From assembly GCA_916700875.1 (NCBI GenBank), contig CAKAKS010000067.1:5522909-5586908 (forward strand): a stretch of 64,000 bases of DNA, given 5' to 3'. Position numbers and translations under genes: made by a program. The notes below the pieces were generated by a model. The model was given only the letters and a program-made list of their open reading frames with translations, made no database searches and was not told the DNA's origin. Below, one piece after another: positions 24,583 to 35,671 of the stretch (the first letter of the stretch is position 1; each line of letters begins with the position of its first letter). The stretch comes from Sebastes aleutianus (Eukaryota; Chordata; Actinopteri; Perciformes; Sebastidae).

Positions 24583-24935
24583 AAGCAATCAAACTTTATT
24601 TATAGAGCACATTTCAAACAAATCGAATGCAATTCAAAGTGCTGTACAGACGATTGACAAAAATGTAGAATGTTAAAAATGGATTTAGAGACTAATGCAC
24701 ACCAAAACAACCAGTATAAAAGTTCAATGAATAAGAAAGCAATAAAAGATGTTTATTTAAGATAATAAAAGATAAATAAAATACAAGGAAATAACAATAA
24801 CAATAAAAAATTATTAAATAAAAATGATGAAACGACACAAAATAAGCAGATTGTATCAAAATAATGACATTTTAATAAAATAAAATAGCATAAAAGAGGT
24901 AATAATGATCAGCAATAAAATGTTGATTAAACAAA
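24583..24935. repeat. Dispersed repeat with AT-rich tail
   Basis: AAACTTTATTTATAGAGCAC and AATTCAAAGTGCTGTACAG form a repeat head I recognise from many teleost loci (retrotransposon-like; from memory). It is followed by A-rich AATAAAA-type sequence. Confidence 0.5.
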
Positions 24936-25219
24936 ATAGAGCTTCGGCGACAGTGCCGTCGATTTGGACAGCGTTATCAGCTATAACCACCGTATGAGAG
25001 CAGTGCAGAGCGGTGGCCATTAGCTAGCCAGTGGGGCACGCTCACATGCACGAACATGCACTAAAAGCATGCACGACTAGCCCGGCTATGTCAACAAAGA
25101 AACACACTCAGAGGGAGAGTGACTTCATTCTCTGCTCAGGGAGACATTACTCCTCTATAGCTTTACATAAACAATAGTTTGATGCTATATTAATGCTCTG
25201 GATATCGTATAGAGCACCT

Positions 25220-25608
25220 TTAAAGGTACAGTGTGTAGGATTTGGTGGCAGCTGGTGTGGTTGCAGATTGCAAACAACTGAGTACCCCTCCGCTCACTTC
25301 TCCCTTTCTAAGACTGCGGTAACGTGAGTCACCGAGTGCTAAAACCGCGGTAACGCTGGTGGCTCAGAGGCCATCCATACCATAATAACACTGCTTTAGA
25401 AGCAACAGAAGTTGGTAAAGTAACAATGTGAAAGTCTCTCTCTAGAGCCAGTGTTTGGTTTGTCTGTTCTGGGCTACTATAGAAACACGGCAGAGCAACA
25501 TGGCGGGCCGATTATACACTAATGAAAACATAGTTATGAATATTATATTTATATTATATTCCATTTCTGCTAATAGATCCCCTGAAATCCTACACACTGT
25601 TCCTTTAA
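25220..25608. mobile_element. TTAA-type MITE family B, complete copy
   Basis: Left end TTAAAGGTACAGTGTGTAGG; right end CCTACACACTGTTCCTTTAA. The inverted ends match at 23 of 24 positions and both sit on TTAA. 389 bp, no open frame of note. A second copy is at 44640. Confidence 0.85.
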
Positions 25609-26678
25609 GAGAGGTTTAAGGGAAGGTTTGTATTACTGTGATCTTTAGTATGTCAAAATATGGTGTTATAGAAGCAGCAATAGTTCAGAATAAAATGAAG
25701 AACCTTGTCTTGTTGTTATTGTACAGTGTTTTATATATTTATCAGTCAAATGAACAGTCCCAGAAGCCTTTAGTGTAGTCTATATGCACAAGAGAATTAA
25801 ATGATCTGCTGTTCATGGCCATTAAATTATTAACATTTGATCATGAACAATGTAATTAGTAAATCTCATATTTGTATAACCTACGTATCTAATCTTCGAT
25901 TCAGTTGTAAAACACTGCTATGGTTATTTTAAAGTTTAAACCCCCTCTTGCCTTTTTTAGTTTTGGAGTGAGATACCAAAGGTCTTAAACATGATGTATT
26001 TCTAGAAAGCACTCTACAGCCAAACCTTGCTGCAGTAGAAAGCAGAAAGGACGGGAGGGGTTGATTGTAGCCGTACAGAGCTGCTCCACTCAGTACTGTA
26101 GTTCATCGAGGTCTCCTTTGACTCAGAGGGTGCTGTCAGCTTCATGGAAATGCATCCAGTCAGGTGTCCTCACTTCAGATTTGTTTCTCTGCTATGGATG
26201 AAAAACAAACTTAATGGTCCAGAAAACTTGTTGGAAAATAGTCAGAATGAAAGCTGAGTGATTCAGAGCATCTGCTGTCACCCAGAGGAGTGAAACTAGT
26301 GTCTCTTCAAAATAGTTTTTTTATATACTGGTCTCGTTCAAGACCGTAAAAGGCGTGTAGAAAAAAAAATGATGACTCATGTTTTCAGTTATAATGATTG
26401 TTTCTCAAATTTATATCAGATCTTGTAAGGGAGAGGGGAGCGGGGGTTAAATGAGGTCGGAGCCTGCTGGAGCTCAGCTAGGTCTACTCAACCGTATCCC
26501 TTTTTGGCGTACCACCCACTTTCAGGCAGTGTCTCATGCCCTTACGCCACCCAAACAAATGCCATGCCAAAGAAGAGGAATTCACAAAGCAACTCCATGA
26601 TGGAAAGTAGGGGAGAGCGGGGTCGGTTGGGATAGGAGGACTATGCCTATGTCATTCACCATGCTCATACTCAACAAC

Positions 26679-27291
26679 AACACAACCTCCTCTCCACGCC
26701 AACCAGATAGAGCCCGAGCAACACGACCTCCTCTCCACGCCAGATAGGTAGAGCCTGAACAACACAACCTCCTCTTCATGCCAAACAGATAAAGCCAGAG
26801 CAACACAACCTCCTCTCCACGCCAGATAGGTAGAGTCAGAGCAACACGACCTCTTCTCGACGCCATATAGGTAGAGCCAGAGCAACACAACCTCCTCTCC
26901 ACGCCAACCAGATAGAGCCCGAGCAACACAACCTCCTCTCCACGCCAGATGGGTAGAGCCAGAGCAACACGACCTCTTCTCCACGCCAGATAGGTAGAGC
27001 CAGAGCAACACACCTTCCTCTCCACGCCAACCAGATAGAGCCCGAGCAACATAACCTCCTCTCGACGCCAACCAGATAGAGCCAAGCAACACAATCTCCT
27101 CTCCACGCCAACCAGATAGAGCCCGAGCAACACAACCTCCTCTCCACGCCAGATGGGTAGAGCCAGAGCAACACAACCTCCTCTCCACGCCAGATAGGTA
27201 GAGACAGAGAAACATAACCTCCTCTCCACGCCAAACAGATAGAGCCCGAGCAACACAACCTCCTCTCCACGCCAGATATGTAGGGCCAGAG
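26679..27291. repeat. 41-bp minisatellite, about 15 units
   Basis: The unit is AACACAACCTCCTCTCCACG plus 21 more bases, with two interspersed variants: CCAGATAGGTAGAGCCAGAGC and CCAACCAGATAGAGCCCGAGC. One unit is 2 bp short. Because 41 is not a multiple of 3 and the array lacks stops on the minus strand, all three minus frames are open (up to 242 codons) and read the same peptide repeats. These are not genes. Confidence 0.95.
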
Positions 27292-27514
27292 CCAGAAGAG
27301 ACTCATCCAAACCACTTTAGTATGTTGTGTTGTTTGTCATCATGAGCTAACGTCATGTGTTGGATATTTCTTGGTTTGTTGGAAATTATTGAACATTCAG
27401 CACTTTATCTGTAGACTGTACATAAAGAGTTAGTGTATTCAACAGCTTAAGACGAACCATAACGTATCATTATATCATCTGATTTGATCCTCTTAATATA
27501 TCTATCGCTGTGTT

Positions 27515-27524
27515 CTCTCTTTCT

Positions 27525-27590
<66 letters not shown>
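27515..27590. repeat. (TCTC)n-(TG)n microsatellite
   Basis: A short TCTCTCT tract followed by a TG array of about 60 bp. Confidence 0.9.
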
Positions 27591-28144
27591 GAGGAGAGCT
27601 TACAGCCTTTACTACCATATAAAGAAAAGCTCAGACTGTGTTGTTTTTTATGTTTAGGCCTACAGTACTTCACCGAAAAAAGTTCAACATTCTGTTCCTA
27701 GAAAACTAAATCATAGTAACTGTAATACAAACACTCCGCTCTGCTTGATTTGTCTTTGGCAGGATGCACATGGTGCAACAGTATGACTGCTTTCATAAAA
27801 ATGTAGAGAGTAGTGGGGTCGTGTAATCTTTTGATATTAAACCAAAACTGTTCAGATTTCTCTGATCTGTAACTCTACTGGCAACGTTCATGTAAATTAC
27901 AGTTTACAGGATTGCATTACATTGATTTACACAATGTTTAATGCAATTTACTAATATGAGACTACTGCATTGTAAGATCATCTTATCAACTTAAATAAAT
28001 ATACTGATTGGATTGCTAAAGGCTTGATCAACAGTGCCAGCAGTCAGATGTCAAATTGAGTTCTTGAGTTCACCCATTTCCACAGTTACATGCACTCACA
28101 ATAAAATCTTTAGGAGCAGCAGAAAGTGGCCTGAAGGGTTTAGA

Positions 28145-28701
28145 CCATAGACTGTATATAAAGATGGACGCGTCTTCACTTCCTTCCACTGTACAGAAGT
28201 GAAGACAAACTATCCCGGATATGGGAGCTGCCATCTTGAGATTTATAAGTCATTTGGAGCCAGAGTCTGAGCAGTAGTGAACGGGTGGTGGAGCCGCGGT
28301 ATCGAGGTTACCTGTCTGAACACCCTCCTGAACCAATCGCGATCCGGACACGAGTCAGCGAGAGAGAATCACCGCCGTCAATCATGACGTCGCGTCCCCT
28401 TTTTATAGCATCAAAAAGAATCAATCAATAATCATCAATAAAACCAAACTTATCAGAGAAATGAACACCTGAACATAAATCAGCGTGATAAGAACTACCA
28501 CAAATGACAGAAACCATCGTTGGGAAAAAATGTATTTGACGTGTACTTTGACTTTTTAGTTTGACCCATGTCCCATTCGCTAATATGGAGGGGGCGGGAC
28601 TTATGACCGATACTGCAGCCAGCCACCAGGGGGCAATCAAGATGTATTGGCTTCACTTTTGGGGAGCTGTCATGTCATCCATCTTTATAAAGAGTCGATG
28701 G
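28145..28701. mobile_element. MITE-like element with inverted ends
   Basis: The left end CCATAGACTGTATATAAAGA and the right end (CCATCTTTATAAAGAGTCGATGG region) are imperfect inverted repeats. The ends match a repeat I recognise as abundant in teleosts. The interior has CAGCGAGAGAGAATCACCGC and AGCCACCAGGGGGCAATC. No transposase. Confidence 0.65.
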
Positions 28702-28843
28702 TATAGACCCCTTTTCTGTTAGTAAACATAATGGCGTATGTTTGTGGGCGGAGCGTAGGTGGAGGCAGAATAATTCTCTGAACATGTTAGCTAATACAGT
28801 GCTACAGTAACGAGTCCTACGAGTCCCGTAAATGAGTTAGAAT

Positions 28844-29105
28844 TTTAGTACTTCCAGTTCCCTCGTCTGGAAGTCAATGGGCTTTTTGAATGGGTGTTTA
28901 GTTAGATGACTGAAATAAGGTCTGTGGTTAACACAAGCTGAAGAGATTTTAACATTTTGTTCTTCAACATAAAATACATCAATCAACAAGTGACTTAATG
29001 AGACTACTGAATGTCATCACGCCGACTCGGCCACCTTTAAAGCCTCGTGGTGTGTACTCGCGTTCATGCGACCGTGGTGTAGTTCGTTTATAGCCTAACG
29101 AGGCA
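28844..29105 (+). repeat. Dispersed repeat, partner of 16576-16900
   Basis: Shares TGGAAGTCAATGGG, GTCTGTGGTTAACACA, GCTGAAGAGATTTTAA and GGTGTAGTTCGTTTATAGCC with the partner segment. Confidence 0.65.
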
Positions 29106-31469
29106 GACATTTCAGAGCCAGATATCTCAATCCATGGACAGATTAAACCAACTATCTGCATGGTCAGACACCACTGGAATTAATATTTTAAAAAAAGAAA
29201 GAAAATGCATGTTTATTTGTGATTTGGGTGAACTGACCCTTTAACATTTGGTCCATGAAACTAGATCTGATGTTAAGGTTTGGTGTATTAGTAATACACC
29301 TTTCTCTCTGATTTCATAACCTAAAATAGGAAGCTTTAACGCCGTGTTCAACTCCAACAATAACAGCATGTAACATCATAGTAAGCAACCTGCACTGTTG
29401 CACCCACCCACTGCTGAAGTCATTGTTTCTATACTAGCACATTGACGCAGCTCTGCTGTGTTTTCTCTGGCTGATAAAACACAGAGGGAGAGAGAGTGGT
29501 ACACTCAGGAACACTGAGAACGAATAGGAGCGTGCAGCTCTCTTTATAAACTTCAGTGATGGATGTCTAAGAACTTGCAGCCAAGTTGGCACCTTCAGCT
29601 GTATTTTTCTGTTGTCCCAACATTGTACAATATTTTCCAACTGTTATTAATGGGAGTGGAAACAACCACTTTTCACCTTCCACAGTCAGGACACAATCAA
29701 GGTTTGAACCTTAATCTGATTGAATGTCATCATGTGTAAGCATCATACTGAACATTGAAGACATGCGGAGGACTGAACACGATACAAGTTGCAGAGTGTT
29801 CTGAACTGCCTACGAAATCGGTGCGCATGGGCGTCCATGTAGAGATATGCCAACTGATGTGAGCTTGGAGTGAAAATGGGCCGAGTTTTGCACTCAGGCA
29901 AGACGTGTGGTGACATCATCAACCACAGAGATTAAAAGATGACCTCAGAGATGAGGAAAAAAGTGGTCGACGACATAATCAAAAACAGACGAAAATGATG
30001 CGTATTGATAGACAAATCCACCGCAATCACTGGCATCACTGTGTTGGCAGTCATCATATCACAGAAACATTGCTGGCACATCTTCACAAATATGGCTCCG
30101 ATGACCACTTATTGGGGTGAGCGTCGTGGCCTTTGCATGGGATGGAGCATCAGTAATGCTTGGCAGAAGAGCAGGACAGCTTTGTGCGAGATTCCCAGCA
30201 CCGTTGTCAAAATCAGAGTTTTGTGTCTTAGCTTCGATACTCTTCGGTTGCATGGAGGTCTAGATTTTAGCCGGTGCTCCTTGCATCGCAGCCAATTCCA
30301 CCACCAGTCACTTGTGTTCATACACTCTTTGAGATTAATCAGATCAAACTTTAAAAAAAAACTGTATTGATTAAAATTGTGTCGTAGGTTATTCCCTAAT
30401 CACCTGAATAGTCTTTTCCAACTTGAATTTAATGTGGGAGTAACTGACGTTAACACTAGCTATTTATTAGCTATTAGGGTGATATACTGGGGTGATGCTC
30501 ATGGCAACCCAGAAAATATGGCATATTTAACAGGCTACATAGTTATGTAGTTGTGGACATTTTTGGTAATATTAGTAGTACTAGTAAAACATAGTAAAAG
30601 TTGTAGATTTAAGGGTTAGATCCAGTGTGAAGTTCTATGAATAACATTCAACATACATATAAAAAGGTTTGAGGAACTGTGTAAATGCACTTGTTTTGAC
30701 AGTAAAATTACACTTCCACATACAAATGTTCCTCTTAGTTTAACTTCGTTGTCACAGCAGAACATTTAGATAAATCTGAGTTGCCAAAAACTTGAAAACT
30801 CGGCAACAGGCTGAGCTGTGAAAACTAGATTTTTCCAGAAGATGGCAGTGTTTGACAACGCATTGAGATGACAGTCCTTCTTTGACATGTCTTTGTGCCC
30901 AGAGCAGCTGTCTCTGGGGTGGACTGTTGCTGTCTTCGTGGTCATCTACAAAAAGTATAAACTAAGAGGTGCACTTTCCTGAGGCTTCACATGGTTTAAT
31001 GTTTAATGTCATTTACCACGACATAGGAAAGAAAGCAGTACAATGGTTTAGCTGGAGGTTCTAATTTGTCAGTTCCTGCAGTCTGGATTGTAACACAGTG
31101 ACCACAGTATCAGGTAAAGTCCATATCAATACAGAAGTACCGACACACAGGACTGAACTTGTTTGAATCTATGGGGACAACTGTACGTTTTTGCAATTTG
31201 ATTAAGTCATTTATTGAAAAAAAGAAAAGAAAAGAAAAGATTACATTGCAAATGCAAATGCAAGTCCAACTGAAATGAAAACTGAATTCTACATCAGTAA
31301 TACAGTAAATATTCACTCTGAATTCCAGATTATGACAGGCAACAGCAATAATTATCATTACCAGTATTTATAGGATATTAAATCCTATCGAAAATAAATA
31401 TATATATATAATTTTATATTATATAAAAATTATATATTATAAAATGAATAAAAAAAAGATATAATCAAA

Positions 31470-32294
31470 TTTTTAACCACAATTAATTGCATGATTTTCC
31501 ATAGTTAATCGTGATTAATTGCAAATTATTTGCAAATTTTTTTATCTGTTCAAAATGTACCTTAAAGAGAGATTTGTCAAGTATTTAATACTCTTATCAA
31601 AATGTGAGTGGTCATCAATTAACAACACAAAAAAATGACAAATATTGTCCAGAAACCCTCACAGGTACTGCATTTAGTATAAAATATGCTCAAATCATAA
31701 CATGGCAAACTGCAGCCCAACAGGCAACAACAGCTGTCAGTGTGTCAGTGTGCTGACTTGACTATGACTTGCCCCAAACTGCATGTGATTATCATAAAGT
31801 GGGCATGTCTGTAAAGGGGAGACTCGTGGGTACCCATAGAACTCATTTACATTCACATATCTGGAGGTCAGAGGTCAAGAGACCCCTTTGAAAATGGCCA
31901 TGCCGGGGCGCCCCACTTATAAAGGCTCTGTCCTCACTGCAGTGGCTCGGGGTTCGAATCCAACCCAGGGCCCTTTGCTGCATGTCATCCCCTCTCTCTC
32001 CCCCTTTCACAACTATCACTGTCACTGTCAATTAAAGGCAAAAAATCCCCCCAAAATAAACATATTAGCCGAAATTTAGGTTGAGTTTGGAGCGTTATTT
32101 AGCCTCCTTCGCGACAAGCTAGTGTGACATGGTTGGTACCAATGGATTCATTAGGTTTTTCTAGTTTCATATGATACCAGTATCTTCACTCTAGCTTTAC
32201 AACTGAAAACCCACTACAACCTAAAAATCATAATTTGCGTTAATGTGTTGAAGAAAGAAGGCGTTAATATATCGTGTTACCTTTGACAGCCCTA
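31470..32294 (-). mobile_element. TAGGGCTGTCAA-type MITE, minus, with a nested SINE
   Basis: Blocks run inversely from the ATTAATTGC/GTTAATCGTG head through GTCCAGAAACCCTCACAGG, CAAACTGCAGCCCAACAGGC-like text and CTGGAGGTCAGAGGTCAAG to the terminus CTTTGACAGCCCTA at 32294. It is interrupted inside by the SINE at about 31908-32060. Confidence 0.8.
31908..32060 (+). mobile_element. tRNA-derived SINE
   Basis: Contains a pol III B-box-like GGTTCGAATCC. CCTTTGCTGCATGTCATCCC, a C/T-rich tract and an A-rich CCCCAAAATAAA end follow, the layout of a well-known teleost SINE. The left tRNA-related part is abbreviated (A box not clear). It sits inside the MITE at 31470-32294 and is therefore younger than it. 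Confidence 0.7.
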
Positions 32295-33119
32295 CTTTTA
32301 ACATCAGGAAGTAAAATGGATTCACTGCGTTGCCTCTGATAAACACCACTGCACCAGTATCATAAAAATCTTAATATTCACAGTTCCAATTTTTGTTCAC
32401 ATAACGCCTCATAATTACAATATGGAAAAAATATGATACAATAAAAAATCGGAATCTTTGAAGTCCTGTCAGGATCAATAAACTCTATCCCTGACATTTA
32501 TGTATGCTGCTGTATGCTGATGGATGGAACAGATCTTAGGCCTACATGAAAACTGTTGATCATCCTCTTGTGTGTCTGTGTGACAGGCCTGCACACTCTC
32601 AATGAGGCGTGAAGCTGCTTACAGTTAGTACAAGCTGAGTGCTGCTTCTGCTTTCAAAATAAAAGCACATTTCTTTACTCTTCTGGGTAAGATAATGTTG
32701 CTATGTGTAGCTAATTGCTAGTAGGAAAATTTGAATAAATCAACAATCTCTTTTTCAACAATCAGTTTCTTGAACATAGTCTTTATTTCTACCATAGTTC
32801 TTTGGTGCCCATATTACATGTGCTGTTTGAGCAACAGTGAGAAACAGCTGGTGTTGTTTCTAAATTTAGAAATCAGCCATGTTAACAGCTTTCAACAGGG
32901 GAAACAAGTTGCATTTCATTCCTACCCCGCCCAATCAGTTGAAAACAGTGTTTGCTATATTTTAGTCCTGAAAAAGTTCTTTTAGCAAGAGATTTTTTTT
33001 AAAAACCTGTAAAAAAAAGCCCCTGAATCAAATCACTCATTCTAGCCCTTTATGAGAGGCTGCTGTTATGTAAAGCACTACAACTTAATTTAATATATGT
33101 AAATAATAATTATTGTAAT

Positions 33120-33650
33120 TAGGGCTGTTAAAGCTAAGTGATAATAACGTGTTAATGCAAAACAATTTTTAACGCCACTAATTTATTTAACGCATTAATG
33201 CAACTTGCGATTTTTTAGGTTGTAGTGGGCTCAGTTGTAAAGCTAGAGTGAAGATACTGGCATCATATGAAACTAGAAAACCATGTCATGCTAGTTTTTC
33301 TAAAAGAAGGTTAAATAACGCTCCAAACTTACGCTAAATTGGCGAGGAAAACTGTCATGGCCATTTTCAAAGGGGTCCCTTGACCTCTGACCTCCAGATA
33401 TGTGAATGAAAATGGGTTCTATGGGTACCCACGAGTCTCCCCTTTACAGACATGCCCACTTTATGATAATCACATGCAGTTTGGGGCAAGTCATAGTCAA
33501 GTCAGCACACTGACACACTGACAGCTGTTGTTGCTTGTTGGGCTGCAGTCTGTCATATTATGATTTGAGCATATTTTTTATGCTAAATGCAGTACCACTC
33601 CCATGTTGATAAGAGTATTAAATACTTGATAAATCTCCGTCAAAATACAA
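33120..33650 (+). mobile_element. TAGGGCTGTCAA-type MITE, plus, right-truncated
   Basis: Starts TAGGGCTGTTAAAGCTAAGT and follows the family order through GTGGGCTCAGTTGTAAAGCT, CCTCCAGATATGTGAATG and CACTGACAGCTGTTGTTGC to GTATTAAATACTTGATAAAT. The right terminus is lost. Confidence 0.8.
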
Positions 33651-34269
33651 GACCTTTAATCAAATTACTGGAAACTAATTGACACTAATTGACCAGAAAT
33701 TTCAATGAAGAACTAATGCTTGGATTGTGTAACTTTAGGCAAAATACAGTAGCCTATGTTTAAACAATGTGTAGATGCTGTTTGCACACAGCAAATAAAG
33801 CATGCACTGCTGTTAAATTATTACAATTGAATTGAATACCATGAAAATCTTCTCAACTGCCTATGAGTTCATTGCAGGCAAGTACTTTGACATATTTAAT
33901 TAGCTGGTTTAGCGGGCATTCCTGGATCTTTTATGAACAAATTGTTTCTCAGTTTAATTTCTTGGTAATGTGTTTACCACAATGTCACTATGGTGACATG
34001 CTATGATAGAAAAATGGATACCTATATATCCTAATTATTGACTATTTTGTATTGAGAAATAATAAATAATAAAAAATATTCTATATTTTTCTTTTTCTGT
34101 ATTGCTCCCATGTCTGCTTTGCAGCCTCAGTTGTAAAGTAGAAGTAGATTAATTAATGATGGACATGAATTACTTGTTTCTGTGTTATTTCTTTGATATT
34201 TTGTAACATTTTGTAGAATTATGATGATCATTTGATTGTTTCCCATTGGTTGTTGATACCATTTAGGTG

Positions 34270-34480
34270 AGGCCACATCTGCCTGTTTGTCTGTTTGTAA
34301 GCCCTGATGAAGACCTACAGTGGTCGAAACATGTTGGCTTTTGAAATGATTTAGCCGCTACAATAAAGGCTTTTAATATATTCTCTTCCTCGTTGCCACT
34401 TGTTTTGATATTTGGGATATTTTGGAGTGCCTGGATTGCCTTCCTGATTTTCCCCCTCTTTTTCAACCTCACACACTCAC
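34270..34480 (+). mobile_element. Penelope-like element terminal region (putative)
   Basis: Carries a hammerhead-like core (34299-34340) followed by CTACAATAAAGGC and a tail reading CTCTTCCTCGTTGCCACTTG. Hammerhead motifs are known in the terminal repeats of Penelope-like elements, and an RT relic of that class lies at 14350. Assignment is by motif; no RT is adjacent here. Confidence 0.45.
34299..34340 (+). ncRNA. Hammerhead-ribozyme-like motif (minimal type I)
   Basis: Core boxes are in order: CTGATGA (34304-34310), stem II GACC/GGTC (34312-34315 with 34322-34325) closing a TACAGT loop, then GAAAC (34326-34330). A tiny stem III (AC with GT, loop AT) leads to GTT (34333-34335), where cleavage would fall after the last T. 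Stem I pairs AAGCC (34299-34303) with GGCTT (34336-34340). One unpaired A at 34311 and the two-base stem III are imperfections, so activity is uncertain. Confidence 0.55.
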
Positions 34481-34812
34481 ACACACACTCACACAGGTGG
34501 AACATTGGGTTTGTATGAACTTGTATTAATAGTCATTCAGTTACATTAAGAAGCTGTGGAGATATGTATGAGCTAGTTTAGCTCTGCTTTCTGTAAAGAA
34601 AATGATTGATTGTGGATTGATAAATAATATGAAGTGTTTTTATTTTATTATGGAAAGTTGACATTTGGCCCAGACTTGTAACCATATAGTATCATATAGG
34701 GATACACTATTTTTGTTGTGTCAGTTATCCCCATAGAGGGCAGATTTGTTCCCAAATGAGGGGGTGGTGTCATTTCATGATAGCTGAATTTTATTGGATA
34801 TCATTTTTATGT
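34466..34812 (+). repeat. Direct repeat upstream of jph1 exon 1 (copy 1 of 2)
   Basis: From CACACAGGTGGAACATTGGG through GTCATTCAGTTACATTAAGA and CATATAGGGATACAC to TTTTATTGGATATCATTTTT this is nearly identical to 36145-36510. Same orientation; the copies lie about 1.7 kb apart on either side of exon 1. Confidence 0.9.
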
Positions 34813-34899
34813 GAGCACCCGACACGTTTTGTCTTACGATTGAACAGAAAGAGCAACCAGTTATCTCTCTCTCTCCACATATCCTCCCCATATTTCTCT

Positions 34900-35292
34900 C
34901 CTGCAGTCAGACATGAGCCTGCATAATACTCAAAAACATGAGTTGAATGTCTGGCTTTTATTGTGAAAGCTCCAACAGGAAGTCCACCTCGTTTCATCCC
35001 GTGTGTGTTGGCGGGCTTTACTTCAGGGCGGGAGTAGAGTCTTCCAGCAGCACAGCTCTGGAGCGACTCTGGCAGCCGTGGCGGCCGCCTCTCACCCTCC
35101 CACGTCCCGCTCTCAGTACCCGGGCAGTGCGCTGCTGATGCCGCCATCACTCCCCCGTTCACCCTCACTACCTCCGCTGAACAGCTCCTCTCTTCACCGG
35201 GGCTTTCACCTGTTACCCGTTAACCGCGAAACAACAACTCTGGACTTCCCAATAAGCCACCGAGTAGTGCTCCTCGTACCCTCCGTGTCTGA
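34900..35292 (+). promoter_or_regulatory. Putative jph1 promoter/5' UTR, GC-rich
   Basis: About 390 bp upstream of the jph1 ATG shift from AT-rich flank to GC- and CpG-rich sequence, which continues through exon 1. This looks like a CpG-island promoter with the 5' UTR. I see no convincing TATA box and cannot place the transcription start. The function is inferred from position and composition only. Confidence 0.4.
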
Positions 35293-35671
35293 ATGACGGG
35301 TGGTCGGTTCGACTTCGACGATGGTGGCACCTACTGCGGAGGCTGGGAGGACGGCAAAGCCCACGGCCAGGGTGTGTGCACCGGACCCAAGGGCCAGGGC
35401 GAGTACTCGGGCTCCTGGTCCAACGGCTTCGAGGTGGTCGGGGTCTACACCTGGCCCAGCGGGAACCTGTACCAGGGCTACTGGGCGCAGGGGAAGCGCC
35501 ACGGACTCGGCGTGGAGAGCAAGGGGAGGTGGATTTACCGCGGAGAGTGGACCCACGGGTTCAAGGGCCGGTACGGGGTCCGGCAGAGCCTGAACACACC
35601 GGCCAGGTACGAGGGCACCTGGAGCAACGGACTGCAGGACGGGTACGGCGTGGAGACGTACGGGGATGGAG
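35293..35671 (+). CDS. jph1: jph1 coding exon 1 (MORN repeats 1-5)
   Basis: This exon encodes MTGGRFDFDDGGTYCGGW through GVETYGDG (residues 1-126, plus one base). The MORN-type units begin at Y14, Y38, Y60, Y82 and Y106. TGA at 35290-35292 is in frame immediately before the ATG and fixes the start. The donor is GGAG|GTGAGA. The exon is GC- and CpG-rich. The frame stays open for about 200 bp into the intron because of a 12-bp minisatellite; that extension is not expected to be coding. Confidence 0.96.

Larger units (their letters stand above)
24183..34298. other. Intergenic region between divergent pi15 and jph1 (left part)
   Basis: No exon was recognised between the pi15 start and the hammerhead-like motif. 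The stretch holds AT-rich sequence and the relics listed separately: a TTAA-type MITE, a 41-bp minisatellite, a TG array, a 557-bp inverted-end element and hAT-like relics. Segment 29110-31460 shows short open frames on both strands (around 30005-30370) with no family I recognise. The pi15 promoter must lie at the left end, but I see no diagnostic motif. No gdap1-like exon was seen. Confidence 0.5.

Noticed and set aside
26582..27315. Long overlapping minus-strand open frames (242, 187, 159 codons)
   Set aside because: They are produced by the 41-bp minisatellite, whose unit lacks stops on that strand and shifts frame each repeat.
30005..30370. 121-codon open frame in the intergenic region
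   Set aside because: No recognisable family. Both strands are similarly open and no exon signals are convincing.
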